Origin: Echinarachnius parma
Lineage: Eukaryota; Echinodermata; Echinoidea; Clypeasteroida; Echinarachniidae
DNA: 64,000 bases
NCBI GenBank assembly: GCA_037951105.1
Contig: JBAMJV010003041.1
Span: 1 to 64,000, forward strand
Direction of reading: 5' to 3'
The notes under the pieces were generated by a model. That model had not been told where the DNA came from and did no database searches. It was given only the letters and a program-made list of their open reading frames with translations. Each line of letters begins with the position of its first letter. Positions within the stretch are counted from its first letter, which is position 1. Both the position numbers and the translations under genes were made by a program. This document shows, one piece after another, positions 22,121 to 35,100 of this stretch.

Positions 22121-23060
22121 AGGAGGCAGAGATGAGTTGATAGGGTCTGGCCCCTGGGTTTACTGGCTGCAATGTGTTATGCAGGAGTGAACAAAGGGAG
22201 GTGGTTTGTAAGGGCTGGGGTTGGGGGGTACTAGTGGAGCGGAGGGGTAAGTAGTGGGGGGGGGGGGGCTGGAGAGGAGAACATGAGAGAGGATGGGAGG
22301 GGCATTGTAGATGAGATGAGTTGATATGGTCTGGCCCCTGGGTTTAGTGGCTGCAATGTGTTATGCAGGAGGGAATAAAAGGAGGTGGTTTGTAAGAGCT
22401 GGGGTTGGGTGAGCTGGGGTTGGGTAAACTCATGGGGTTTGGAAGTGGGGCGGAAGAGAATTGAGGGGGGAAGAGGAGAGGGGATAGGAGGGGGATGTAG
22501 ATAAAGTGAGTAAAGTTTGAAATGGTCCGGTTTGAAATGGTATGGTCCGGTTCTACTGACTGCATATGTTATGCAGGAGTGAACAAAGAGAGTTTGCTCT
22601 GCTTGTAAGGTTTGGGGTGGGGCATATTTTTCATGGTTTGTGATGTGAAGTGGAGGGGAAAGTGCTGCAGGAGGGTGGGGGTGAAGGGAGGGGCATAAAG
22701 ATGAAGTGAGATCAGTTTGAAATGGTTAATATGTTATGTATGATTGAAGGGGAACATGATTGAACAGGGGGCTATGTAGGGGGTGGGAAGAAGTTTAGAA
22801 GGTGAGGGAAAGAGAGAGGGTACTATTAAATAGGAGGGGGTAAAGCAAGAAGGGATGTCGATAGGAGGGGCGAGATGAGAGGATCGAAGGGGAGAGAAAA
22901 GAGGACAGGGCGTTGGGATGGGAGTAAGATTGGAGAGGAGAGAAAGAGAGAGGAGGAAAATGAGGGGGTAAAGGTAGGAAGGAATGGAAATCAAGATACA
23001 AGTTTAAAGAAGAGGACACAGGGGAGAATAGAAAGAGGAAGGGAGGAAGGGTTGAAGCTC
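22120..23060 (+). repeat. Purine-rich tandem repeat (~165-209-bp units)
   Basis: The phrase ctgcaatgtgttatgcagga recurs at 22166 and 22351, with diverged forms at 22560 and about 22729. Between them the plus strand is almost all G/A (gggaggtggtttgtaagggc, ggagaggagaac and similar), with G13 at 22256. The right half (22740-23060) is purine-rich without clear units. Confidence 0.8.
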
Positions 23061-23099
23061 ATGTGGAAAGGTGGGGTCAAGGGAGACCCGTTAACCCCT

Positions 23100-23250
23100 T
23101 GCCTACTAGATTGTGCAATCCCAAAAACTAAACAAGTTATGATCATCATGCGCAGGGATGCTAAACCGCAGTTCACCATTTTGAACCAGGCTAGATTTTG
23201 CACCCTGTATAACATGGACTGTGCCAGTGTGTATCGGGCATCGTACATAA
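23100..23250. repeat. Dispersed repeat shared with 37770-37930
   Basis: The words ttcaccattttgaaccaggc and tttgcaccctgtataacatg correspond, in reverse complement, to the ccagcctatagttcaaaatg and gtgcagggtgcag segments near 37780 and 37895. The two copies are diverged. G14 lies at 23350-23363. Confidence 0.5.
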
Positions 23251-23459
23251 ATATCTGTGCCTAGGCATTCTGGATGATAAGGGTAATATGCAAAAAAAAA
23301 TATAAAGGCAAAACATGAAGAGAAAAAAAATACAAGAAAATAATCGGACGGGGGGGGGGGGGGCAACTTTGGTTGGGAAGGGCTTATGCTTATGATCGAG
23401 GTGACTGGAGGACACAAACAACAACCCAACAAACAATAATTACATCTACTAATAATTGA

Positions 23460-24085
23460 AATGAGTGAGCCGCAGCTTGCAACAAACAACTCTCCCTTTC
23501 CCTTCTGTTTTCTATACTCCACACTAAACCATTTGCCCAGGGTCTTTCCTCCCGTTTCTCCTTGGCTCACTTCACCCGCAAATTTGTCCGCGCTTCCCTC
23601 CCGAGAGTTGTCAAATTACGGGCTATCCACGCAGAACATTCCTCCCAGCGCAGTTTCAGTTCTATATTTGGAAGCGGGAAAAACAACTCAGGCACCTTTT
23701 GTCAATTTATTCCCCTTTTTTACCATCTAAATCTCTTTCTCTAAATCTTGTTCTCTGTTTTGTCCAATTCCTCCTTCCCCCCCCCCCCCCCCCCCCCATC
23801 TCTCTACTTCTATTTTTTTTTTTCCTCTCTAGATCTTCACCGTTTTGCCTGATTTCTTCGCTCACTCTTTCTAATTCTCCCTTTTTAACTCTAGTTCTTC
23901 ACTGTTTTGCCCGATTCCTTCTCTCTCCCTTTCCAAATCCTCCAGCTTTCCTTTTCTAGATATATTTTGCAGTCTTGCCCGATTCCCCCTCTGTCTAATT
24001 CTCCAGTTATATTTCTGTAGATCGCTTTCTAACGCTTTGCCCGATTTCCTTTAATATCTCTCTCTAATTCTCGCGATCTGTTTGC
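23460..24085 (+). repeat. Pyrimidine-rich block with ~62-85-bp minisatellite
   Basis: Phrases of the form tgttttgcccgattcctt recur at about 23757, 23842, 23904, 23972 and 24033, separated by C/T-only sequence (tctctctaattctc). C21 lies at 23777-23797. Frames here are Ser/Leu/Phe/Pro-rich and not genes. Confidence 0.8.
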
Positions 24086-24670
24086 GGGGGTAAACTGATA
24101 AAGAGGACTGTATAAACCCCAAAGTAAGAGTCAGATTGGGAGCAGTAATGGGGGTTTTGTTTCCCTTAAATTATGGCAGTCCTGATTATTGTGAACAACA
24201 AAAGAAGAACAGAACTACATGTATAGTCTACTAGGCAGTCTATGATTTTAAGAAACAATGTATGTTATACAATACTTTGTTGGTTCTACACCTCCTTCAT
24301 GTAACTTAATTAATCTGAAATGAAAAGAATTGGACAGATTTTATACAATAGTTTCTAACCAGTTTCTTCATTTCTCTAAATTAAAGGTAATTTAATGGTT
24401 TAAATGGGAAATTAAATAACAAGAAACCATTATTGACTACCGGTAGTTTTTTTTTTTTTTTTTTTTGGCAGCTTACTTGATAGAATGGAGAAGATGGAGA
24501 ATGGAAATGCTTTTGTGGAAACAGAAAAAAAAAGGAATTAAAAGAAATGTCACAAAGAATGAAAAAAGAAAGAGAGCAAATTAACATAAAATTATATTCA
24601 ATAATTGATAAAAACCCATTTTAGCTTGTACATATACTGAATTATCAAAGGATTCACATAAATACCAACT
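24086..24670. other. AT-rich DNA with T22 tract
   Basis: A poly-T run near 24445-24466 and no other feature. Confidence 0.4.
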
Positions 24671-24671
24671 C

Positions 24672-24765
24672 CTTATTTTCACATATATTTATGTTAAATA
24701 ATTCATGTACATGCAAAGTTTGCGTTTACATAAATTATTTCACATAAATATATGTGAAAAATAAG
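24672..24765. mobile_element. AT-rich inverted repeat (~38-bp arms)
   Basis: cttattttcacatatattta (24672 on) pairs with taaatatatgtgaaaaataag ending 24765, with few mismatches and an ~18-bp spacer (catgcaaagtttgcg). It could be a small MITE or a structured element. Confidence 0.6.
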
Positions 24766-27600
24766 TAATCGCAAACATGTATAACTGCCTCGTTTAAAAA
24801 CCATGTTACTTTTTATATCCTGAATTAATCATCACAAAATTTAGTTTGATAATTAGAAAAGACAACATAGTTTGTACCCAACTGCACACAGCTCTTATGA
24901 AGAAAAAGTTAATCATATCCTTCCAGTATGTAAACGATGTTAGAAACCTGTTTTCAAATGGTATCATGAATTTTAAAGAAATTCACACAAAAGTTTGAAC
25001 AGGACAAAGTTCAAACGGGCACACATTGTAATTATATCCTTCCATCCACGGTAGGTGCAGTGCTTTTATCTAGATAATCTAAAAGTTCATGAAAGGCAGA
25101 AGAAACATACAAATGTTCATCAACCCCACATCCATTACACCTGAATACTTGATCACTTTGTACATTTACACGCAGTAATATTTCTCTATGAATTTATGAA
25201 AATACAAAAGAGAATTATACCAAACCTATGCAGCACTATATGAAAAACTTCAGGTACAAAATGCAGGATGCAAATTTACTTTGAACTACAATATTTCTAT
25301 AAACCTCTATAATAAAAACGATTTAAAGACTTGTGATTACAGAGACACATACGGCACAGACTAGTAATAGTATAGAGCTCAGGTGGTAAAAAAAAAATAG
25401 GGGGTTTCTCTTTTTTCTATGAATTATATATATTCTATTACATATATCTATGTTTGACAGATGTAAATACTGAATTATAATCCTACTTCACACAATCGCA
25501 CAAGAATTGGTAGGCCGATTTCACACATATGGTATATACTATATATATACTTTTTTTTTGTTAGATTGGATATGTATTTATATATATTTCTATTGTTTTC
25601 TAAACATTTACTAAGGCAACGGTTTAGTGAGCTAGATTTTTTTTGATAAGTTTGGCGACTATAGTATGCGAGACTACAACACTACGTATGAAAATAAGTT
25701 AACGCACATCCTTTTTCATATATTGATTTGATTACATTTGACATTTACACAAAGTCATGCACCCCTGTCCTTTCTACTCATAGAATTTCTACCCAATGAC
25801 ATCATACTTTCACATAAAGAGAGATTTTAGAATGATTGGTGACATTCAAACAAGTTCAGTAACAAAAAGTGCAAGATCTTACTAATACTGCCTCCAATTT
25901 CCGAACATGGTTTGAAGTTTCGATCTCACAATCTCACAAACACAATATCCCTCTTAATTTCATCATTAGTTTAGTATTCAAAAATTAATTTCAATTGTTT
26001 CATAAACTACTTTGATATGTTACAATATTTCTTATTGTTTTCCAACCACTCTTAAACAAAAACATGTGTATCTGTCAGAATTACACAATCACAAAAATGA
26101 TGAAAACTTTTTAGCACATTTTTATCACACAAAAATGTCTACTAACCGCTACGAACCAGAAACAATCTTTTTTAAATATGAAATATTCAAACTTTTGTCT
26201 TTTCAACGTTTGGTCCTCAAAATCAATGCAGCTAAAAATGTTTTAAAAAGTGCCTAATTAAAGCAATTTTGGGTCCTATATTTAAATGTGTCATTTTCCA
26301 TAGACTTCTGCAGCAATCTTTGACCAACACAATCACATATAATGAACTACCAACAGTAAAAACGTTGATAAGCCAACTAGACCTACATAATTATATCATT
26401 TAAAAGAAAATAACATAAAGAAAAGAGCAGCAATTTAAAAACTTTTTTTGTGGAAAATTAGAGAACTATTGCTGTTTGAGACTCTACAAAAGCAGTATAA
26501 AAAAGTTGAGGAATTTTTAAAAATTCTTAAATCCACTTCAGCCTCAAAGACAAACAAAAGGGAAACCAAAAATAAAAAGGTTATTGTTTGCCAGATCTAG
26601 AGTTTTTCTAAGAAAAGTCTATGAAAAATTCTAGAAAATATCAATTATTCCTGAGAATGTAAAAATGCTGTACTACTACACCTTTACAAATGTGCAAAAC
26701 ATGTCATACAAATGTATCTGTCATCTATCCATTTCATTGTACATGTAAGCCTGCATCATATATACAGTTCCACCAATTGTGAATATGTCACTTGGCATTA
26801 TTACTAAACCCTCTAATTTTCTCACCAAAATTATTATAAATGAGTAGCATTGTAGTCGAGTCCACCATGTTTGTGTGTGTGTTCAGAACCAGAGTCTGCT
26901 TACACAGTGTTACAAATGTTCCTTTTCATTCCTAGCCTGTTTGGGCATGTAAAATCAAGACCATTTGGTGGCCCAAACATAGAAAAGCATCACAAAGTCT
27001 AATGACTTTTGTTGCTCAGTTGGGCAAGTGCAATTTAGCATTAACGTGATTAAGTGGCCCGGATTTCATTTTTTACCGGTCCTGGGCCCCGGGCAAGTGG
27101 GCCGGTGGTAATTTAAAGAACTGATTAGGCTTGAACCGACTACAACACTTTACGATGAGCTGCATTATATTAATAATTCTGAGCTTTCCAAATACATTTT
27201 TTAATCTGATCGTTTCACTTGACCATTTGGTAAATTTTTATTATAAAAAAAATATAATAACCACTTGAACAGAGGGGTTGAGGTGATATATATGTTTTTT
27301 TTATAAATCAAATACACTTCACGAAAGACTATGTGCACATACTATGCTATGCCAGTTTCTAACTTGACACATGCATGTCATGTACCATTTGATTACAATA
27401 ACTTCATTAACAAGTATTTATTCAATTTGACCTCCAGAGAAAGGATGACAAATGTTTATATAAAAAAGACTCAATAACTAGGAAAGAAAGATTTTTAAAA
27501 AATACAAAGTTTGGCACGAAATCGATTACCCAAAATGGGACCAATTCCCTGAAACTGCTGTTGAATTGTGGCATAGTCCCTTATTGACGTACAATGCACA
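24766..27600. other. AT-rich low-repeat DNA, no gene seen
   Basis: About 2.8 kb without poly-G tracts, clear repeats or credible frames. Near 26930-27120 there is a repeat-like segment with gggcccggg words (cctgggccccgggcaagtgg). It may be distal 3' UTR or intergenic DNA. Confidence 0.4.
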
Positions 27601-28080
27601 ACAAACTTATTTTGATGTTGGTATTTGGCACAAATTGTACCCCCAAACTGATTTTGATCTCATGTTTTTACTACAAAGAATTGATTTTTTGGCAAACCAA
27701 TGGAAAAGATGTTTATATTTATCCCTTCTCTCTCTTATCATTTTATTGCAGTGAAGCAGGTTTTAACCAAATGCTTCACATTATCGTTTATTACCATTGG
27801 TATTTGGCGCAGAAGGTACCCCAAAACTGATAATGATCTGTTTACTACAAAGAATTTCTTATTTTTTGGCAAACCAACGAAAATTAATGTTTGCACATGT
27901 ATATACGGTCAGCGAAGCAGATTCGAACCAAATGCTTCACATTTTTATAATGTGTGCAATCGTTTATTGCCGTTGGTATTTGGCACAGAACATAACCCAA
28001 ACTGATATCGATCTATGTTTACTAAAAAAAAGTTTCTTATCTTTTGGCATCCATATTGAAATAAACTCTTATAGGTTAAG
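27600..28080 (+). repeat. ~178-bp tandem repeat, three units
   Basis: ttggtatttggcacaaa/cagaa recurs at 27618, 27797 and 27973 (spacing 179 and 176), followed in each by aactgat...gatct, ttactacaaagaatt and ttttggcaaaccaa. Units are diverged 15-25% by eye. Confidence 0.85.
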
Positions 28081-29105
28081 ATTTGATTATCAATCCAAAC
28101 AATCTGACAAGTGCACAAGGTACTGGAAAATATAGCAGACCGTTCCTTACATTTTGGATCAAAAGGAAAATGTCAGCATTTCATGCAATATATGCATATT
28201 TTATCCTCTAAAAAAAAAAATGCAGCTCGAATTGAATCACAATCAATGCTACCCAATTTGTTGAAATATAGTGGCTGAATAAAAAATGTCAATGTAATTT
28301 CAAATATGATTTCATTTGATAACCAGAGTTCTAAAACTATTGATTTGTGCAAAAACTTAGTAAATAAATTATTCACATTTTTCAACACATCCATATTGTG
28401 AGCAAACAATATTATTGATATAAAACACTGATATTTCATATTCACTCTATAAATATATCAATATGATACAACATATCATTATAGAATAAATTGTCAAGCC
28501 AGCAGAAAGGGAATTTCCACTCAACGTCGCCGTTGTAACTATCGATCCATCACGTCGAATGTCATCACACTATAAAATGAGCAAACATAACTTGCTGATT
28601 TGAGTTTTTTCTTCTTTCCAATCCAAATTCTGAGCTTCTTTGAGAACAAGAAAGCAATTCCACGTTCAAAGCATTCCACTGAGATTTCCGCACAAGATAC
28701 AATGAAAAGCAAGAGATACAATTCTGTCGGCGATCCCATCCCAACCCTTCAATTCTCCTCCATTAACACAACAATCCGATTTGAATTCTTGTGATCCATC
28801 AAATTCATTTCTTGCTCATCCTCGGTCAGCAGATTCCTCATTAATTCTGCCTCACACACTTGCGATTCCTGTGCTTCATGACCTCATTCGAACATATACC
28901 ATATTCTAATTTCATTAGCCACAAAACATCTAGAAGCGACACACTTCTATCACTTTCTTCTCCACCGTCTTGATTCTTGATTTTCCAACTCTTCATCTAA
29001 GATGGTATACAAAACAAAAACGCTTTGATGACTTGCATTCAAAAGAAGCAAGAAATTTCAACATTTTCTTCCTCAAGATTTGACTTCCTCAGAAGCAAGA
29101 TACTT
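27963..29105 (-). other. Probable HIVEP 3' UTR with a candidate poly(A) signal
   Basis: Downstream of the TGA there is no further coding pattern. The first AATAAA I found on the minus strand is at 27968-27963, about 1.14 kb after the stop; others occur near 27793 and 27745. They lie in a ~178-bp tandem array, so they may be incidental. The extent of the UTR is inference and could be much longer, since the AT-rich, G-tract-poor DNA continues for kilobases. Confidence 0.3.
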
Positions 29106-32100
29106 TCACGACTTTCCTTCCTCGGTCTCGCTCGCGCTATCAGTTTTCTCTGATGACCCAGGACTTCCTGGTGCCTTCTGCTCACTCCTGCCTTCAGAAC
29201 CCTCTTCCGCAATCTGCTCGCTCCTGCCTCCAGAACCCTCTTCCGCAATCTGCTCGCTCATGCCTCCAGAACCCTCTTCCGCAATCTGCTCACCCATTTC
29301 CATATGTCCTTGCTCGCTCTCACCCCCAGGACCTTCTTCTGCGATGTCTGGATGCAGGTGCAGGAGATCCTGCTTGTGGGCAGGAAGTTTCCCCTGCCGC
29401 TCCAGGGTCATCAGGTGACCCTTGGACCTCAGGTGCTTGGCAAGGTGTCCAGGAATGCGGAACGCGATGGCACACTCCTTGCACTTGAATGGACGTGGGT
29501 TGGAGTCCGAGCCGGTTGTCGTAGAGAGCTCAACGCCTTCCACACGCAGGAAGTGCTCCTCTGAACGCTCATGCTTGGAGAGAAAGTACTTGGTGGGGAA
29601 GGTGACAGCGCAGTCGTGGCAGGTGAAGGAACCTTCGGTGGTGTGCACCCTGGCATGGATGCGCAGCTGGCTTGGCTTGATGAACGACTCCCCACACTGG
29701 GTGCAGCGATGGTGACCATGGCTACCAGATGGCGAGAGCGTCACTTCATCATCACTGGCTCGTTGCCTGGACTCGTCCATCGCAACATCACTGGAATGCT
29801 TGTCCTTTAGATGACCTTCTGAAGAACTAGATGACGTCGGGGAGATAAGAACAGGATGCTCTCCTTCACTGGCAAGAGATGACGCAGGAGATGCTTTTTC
29901 ACGCTGTGGTCCCGCCTTCGATTGACCTTGGTGCGATGACAGGTGCATGGGGAGGATGGTTGGCGGAAGCTGGAACATCTTAGATGGCAGCATGGGGGAC
30001 ACCAGTCGACTGTAGGGACTTGGTAAGAAGGGGCTGAGGAGTGTCGGTGATGCTACTGATGCACCGTGGAAGGATGGAGATGGAGGTAGGAAGGGTGACA
30101 CAAAGCTCTGAAGAGGTGATTTATCCCCTGGTGATGGCCACAGAGGCTTGGCCAAAAGAAGCTGCTTGATAGCCTTTCCAGGGTCCATCTCTTTATCTTT
30201 AACGCTCACGCTTGATTTAGGTCCACTTGCACTTGATGAGATGCTTGGTTTAGCCTTCTTGCGATGCACCTCATCATCTTCATCATCAGAGACAGGTTCA
30301 ATAATTGGTGAGGCGATTGGAGGTTGAGGTTCGTTCTGAGAACTTGGTTTGTAGTAGCTCATCTTCGAACTTGACCGCTCTCGCTCTCTCATCAAACTCT
30401 CGTGTGGCCTGACTGCTAAACTTGAAGGGCGGGTTTTAGCGTCCTCTTTTCTCTTTGATGGTTCTGATGAAGTCACATCTCCTACTCGTAGAGCTTTACT
30501 GGTGAGTGTGTCCACAGGTTTCTCCGACTTAGAGTCAGCATCTTCGGTGTTATCAATTCTTCTTGATGATGAAGATGCTTCTTGATTTAGCTTTTCTGTC
30601 TTTTGGCTGCTGACTGCAGTACCTGAACTTGATTTTGGGGTTTCCAAACTAGCCCCACCAAGATCACTAGTGATGCCAGTTTCCTCTTTTTCTTTTACAG
30701 AATTTGAAGGGATGACTGTACTTCCAGTGGCAAGACGATACTGATTCATGCATGGAACATAAGACTGCAGGGAGACGATGTGTCCATACTTATCAAGGGT
30801 TGGTGGTGGCTGTGATTTTTCTTTTGTAACCCTGCGACTGAATGCTTCACCCGATAGAGGAAGTTGTGAGAGACTCTGTGACTTGGTCAGTGGAGCATGA
30901 CCCTTCTCTCCTCCTATGTGAGCCCTCTGCCTGTTGGTAAGGTGCTGAGAGAGCTTGCACACCACCTCCGACCTTGAGAGCTTAGATCCTTGATCATCCT
31001 TCTCGGCCATATCCCGGGGCTCCAGGGTCTCGCTGAAAGACCTCTTCAGCCTGGGATGTCTCATGGTATCTCCTAGACTGGATTCATTTCCTTCCGGAGT
31101 CATCTCTGTGTTGTCGCCCTCCATTTCTTCATTCATACCATCGTCCATCTCCTCCTCCTCCGAATCCTCATCGGCTGAATCGGTGTCCTCGTTGTCATCC
31201 GCATCCGAGTACTGGTGGTCATCACACTCCTCGTATGCACTGGAATCGATACCGTGCTCATGCTCCAGGTCTGAGGGATTGATGCCATTCTCCAAGCATT
31301 TCTTTGTGTGTGCTTTGGACTTCATGTGCTTGGTCAGGTTACCCTTGGTCTTGAAAGCAAAGCTGCACACACTGCACTGGAACGGACGCACATCGGTGTG
31401 CGTCCTGATGTGCTTCTTCAGCATGCTTGGTTTCTTGCAGCGGATTCCACACTCCTGGCAGACATACTTCCCTCTGCCTCTCCCTCGGACGTAGACATAC
31501 TCCTCATTGGACTTGAAACCTCCCTCAAATATGGGTATTCTCTTGGCTTCCTTCCCCTTCACCGGTTTGGCAATGGTAGACTCACCCTCCTGAGTTTGTG
31601 TGGGATGCTCTGCATCAATAGGTGTAGTTGCAGTGGACGAGGTTGGTGTTTTCGTCACTCCATCTGGCTGCATCTCCTCACTGACTGCTTTAATTCTTTC
31701 CTCAGACATGTTCCATGCAGAAGAGTGCGTCAGAATACCACCACCCGCAGGGCTGATGCTGGACATCACATCCTTCACATCTTTCTTATTCATTCCGGAG
31801 TTGTACATTCCAAGATAAGCTTTCCATGACACTCCAAGTGAGTGCATCTTGTTGTTGCCACCGCATTTCCAGTTGGAATACATGGACAACTTGTGATTGT
31901 CTTTCTGCTGTACGTACATTGGTTGTGATTGACGTGTGCAGCAATCGGTGACCTGCGCAACACCCTTCATCCTGGATGATATGTTTGCATAGAGGAACGT
32001 CGGGGCTTGTGCAGGTCCGTTTCCAGCTTTGTTGGTTTTCACGCTGCTGAACCAATCTGCAAGGCTTTTCCCAGGCTTCTTTTGGGTTGACTTTGGAGCT

Positions 32101-35100
32101 TCCTTGGGGGTACTCGGGGCACTCCTGAGCAAGGTAGGTGTCAACACTTTTAAAAGCAGCTCTCCAGTTGTACTATCAATTCTCACAGGTTCAGGTTTAA
32201 CCACAGTTGGAGTTGGCTGATCTTTAACAGTCTCTGGAGAATCAACTTCATCCTCTACTTCAGGTTCCTCAGGAACGGTTTCCGTGTCTGCTGCTTTAGG
32301 TGCTTTAACAGTTGGAGACACATCCGTCAGATCCTTCTTTGCAGATGGAGGTCTTCCCTGTGATGGACTCAGGCTATCAGATGGTGTCAGAGGAGACTTG
32401 TCTGACCGTGGAGATGAGCTTGACGGGAAACTTGGAGCATGAGAGGATGATGGAGATGGCAGGATGAAGAATTTTGACTGAGGTTTACCTTCTGCAGTCG
32501 GCGTTGCGATGGGTCCAACAATGACTCCTTCATCTGAGGTGGTGAGAACGCTCTTCATGCTTCCACCAGCATTGTGGAAAGCGTGAGCCACAAGGCGACC
32601 CAGCTCACGTGCTGTTTCAATGGGAGTGCTCGGAGTCTTGGTTTTGAGTGGTGACTGCGACATCCTCATGACTGATTCAGCAATGGATAATGCTTCTGGT
32701 GAGAGCAGGACCCTAGGATCAATCCTTGGAGAAGACTTTGCTCCATCAGGAGTTGATGCCCCCCTCACTGCAGCTGTAAGGGGCTTCTGGAGGTCCAGGC
32801 TGAGGCGATGTCTTGCCGCTGCACCTGCTCCAAACTTCATTGGTGACTTGGGGAACTTTTTGCCCCCCTCCGTTGGAGTGTAGGCCCCGGACAGCCCTGC
32901 AACATCAAGCTTCGGAATCTTAGAAGACATGGGGGATCCCATAGACTGGAGTTTTGATGTTAAATCCAGCGCATGAGTTTGTTCACTAGGTGTTCTCTTT
33001 GTTGGCAGGGATCTCCCGGGGCTCATGTTTAGTCCAGGTATGGCTGGTAAATTCCTCCGCTTCTGCAAACTTGCACGAGCACTGTTTTCATCAAGAGCCA
33101 GAGTAAAGCTCTTTTTCTTCCTGGCAAGGGCTTCATTTACAGGCATATGTTCTAAATTTGGTGTCTTCTTAGACTGCTCTTCTCTGCCATGTAGATGTTT
33201 GGATGTGGGAATCATGGGGCTGCTCAGGCCTGGCGTCTTAGGAGTGAGTGGTGATTGCGGTGGCACAACCTTCAGCAGTCCATCGTAGCTGGGAATATCA
33301 TGCATTGTTGGCGTAGGGTGGCGATATTCCCCTCTGCTTCCAGCGCTTGAAGTCGTAGCATGAAAGGCTGACACTGGACTCTGCCTTTCCTTCGCTAGAT
33401 TCGAATACACAGCAGGTGATTCTCTTTTCCGTTCACTACTTTCTTGCCCGTGAGAAGATGAAGAGGGTCCGGGCATGAATGGGAACGGTGACGGAGTGTG
33501 AGGTGTAGTAGGAGTGTGCTGAATGACGGACACTCCGGGATAGTTCGCCTCCGGTGTCTTGATGGATGGGTTTGGTGAATAAGGGTTCCTGAGCGGGGTG
33601 GATGTGCCTTTCGGCATCGATGCGTGCAGCCCGAGTAAATGCGAAGCAGCCTGGTTCGTGTCTGGTCCGGGAAATGGAGGTGAAAACATTGGCAGCATGG
33701 AATGAGTGGGTGCAGCATTGTGATGAGGCAAGCCTTTCGTCACCTCCTCTTCATGAATCGGTGTGTGGTCGTGATGTTTACGCGCTCTCTTCTGCGAATG
33801 ATGCTGGTCGTGCGAGCCCGGAGCTTCACTCTCAGATTTGCTCTTTTTCCTCTTCTGTCCAGATTTCCCATATTCCTCGCGTTGATGAGTACTCTGCTCT
33901 CTTTCTCTATCTCTTTCTCGTCCATACTGATGTGTCTGCGGCAGCTCGGCAGGCAGGTGTTGCATCATGGGAAGAGGGTGGTACATGGCTGGCAGTGGGT
34001 ACCTCATGCCACTCTGCAAAGCTTCCTTCATCATCCACGGCGCTACCATACCAGCTGGAGCCCATAGGGGTGAGTACTGCTGTCGATCCATGGGTAAGCT
34101 CTGGCCTAGCATACCGCCAGCCGCCTGCTGAGTCAGTTTGTGCTGCAGCAGTATATTCCTAATCGTACTACTGTCGCCTGGCACTGACTGGTGAGAAGTA
34201 AGTGGCAAGGAAGTTGGCAGCTTAGTGGCTGCGCTGAGACTGGCTTCCTCTCCCTTGTACAGCTCGTGCCTCGAATGACCCGTGTGCTGCAGTGGCGCGT
34301 GCTGGCTGCTAGTGAGGGCTTGAGCTTCCCGCTGTCTATCATGATTTCCCCTCGCTTCCTGCCTGCTGTCCAAATTAGTTTGCTCGGCCTGCTCTGACCT
34401 TCTCCGCGTCTCCATGGCGACAGCGCTACTATCAGCACCGCCTCGCGACTCACTGCGCATGTCAGGGGGAGGCTGATGGGGTGGGGTGGCTGACAGACTC
34501 TCTCGGTAAGAGAAACTAGGTCTCCTTGGTTTCACCGACTCCAAATCTGAATCATCGACGATTGCCTCGTTTTGTGTGATAAGTTTTTGTATGTGTTGCT
34601 GCAGCTTGATTTGGGTGGATGGGGAATTTATCGATGGGCGGGACTTTCCCTCTCTCTCGGGCGCCGGTGGCTTCTCCCCTCCCCCGTACATTCCTTGTTT
34701 CTTCATCACCTCTTCTGATAAGCCAGGGATGCCCTCCACAGGAATCTGCACATGGTATTGCCCTCCAGATTTCACAATATTTAAGTTTGTAAGAGGGATC
34801 ATTATTTGGCCAGATGAGTTGGGTGTTTGCTGCTGCTGTTGGTGTAATTTTTCATGTTCTGATGTGGGGAATTTCTCCACCCTTGAAAATGCAGAACTTG
34901 AAGGTTCAGTGTCCCTTTTGACCTTATCAGATTTCCTCCGATGGTGGTCCGGGTAGGTACTGCCATGGTGCTTCCTCATTTCTTCTAACTGTGCATTTGC
35001 TGGGTGATGTAATGATGATTGAACTTCCTCAAAGTTTCTCCTTTGTCTTTCGTGACCCATGTTCGGTAATGTTCCCCACATCATGTTCCCCGTTTGGCCG

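Noticed and set aside
27918-27930. Reverse-strand B box (ggttcgaatc) in the 178-bp array
   Set aside because: The word is not kept in the other units and no tRNA structure surrounds it.
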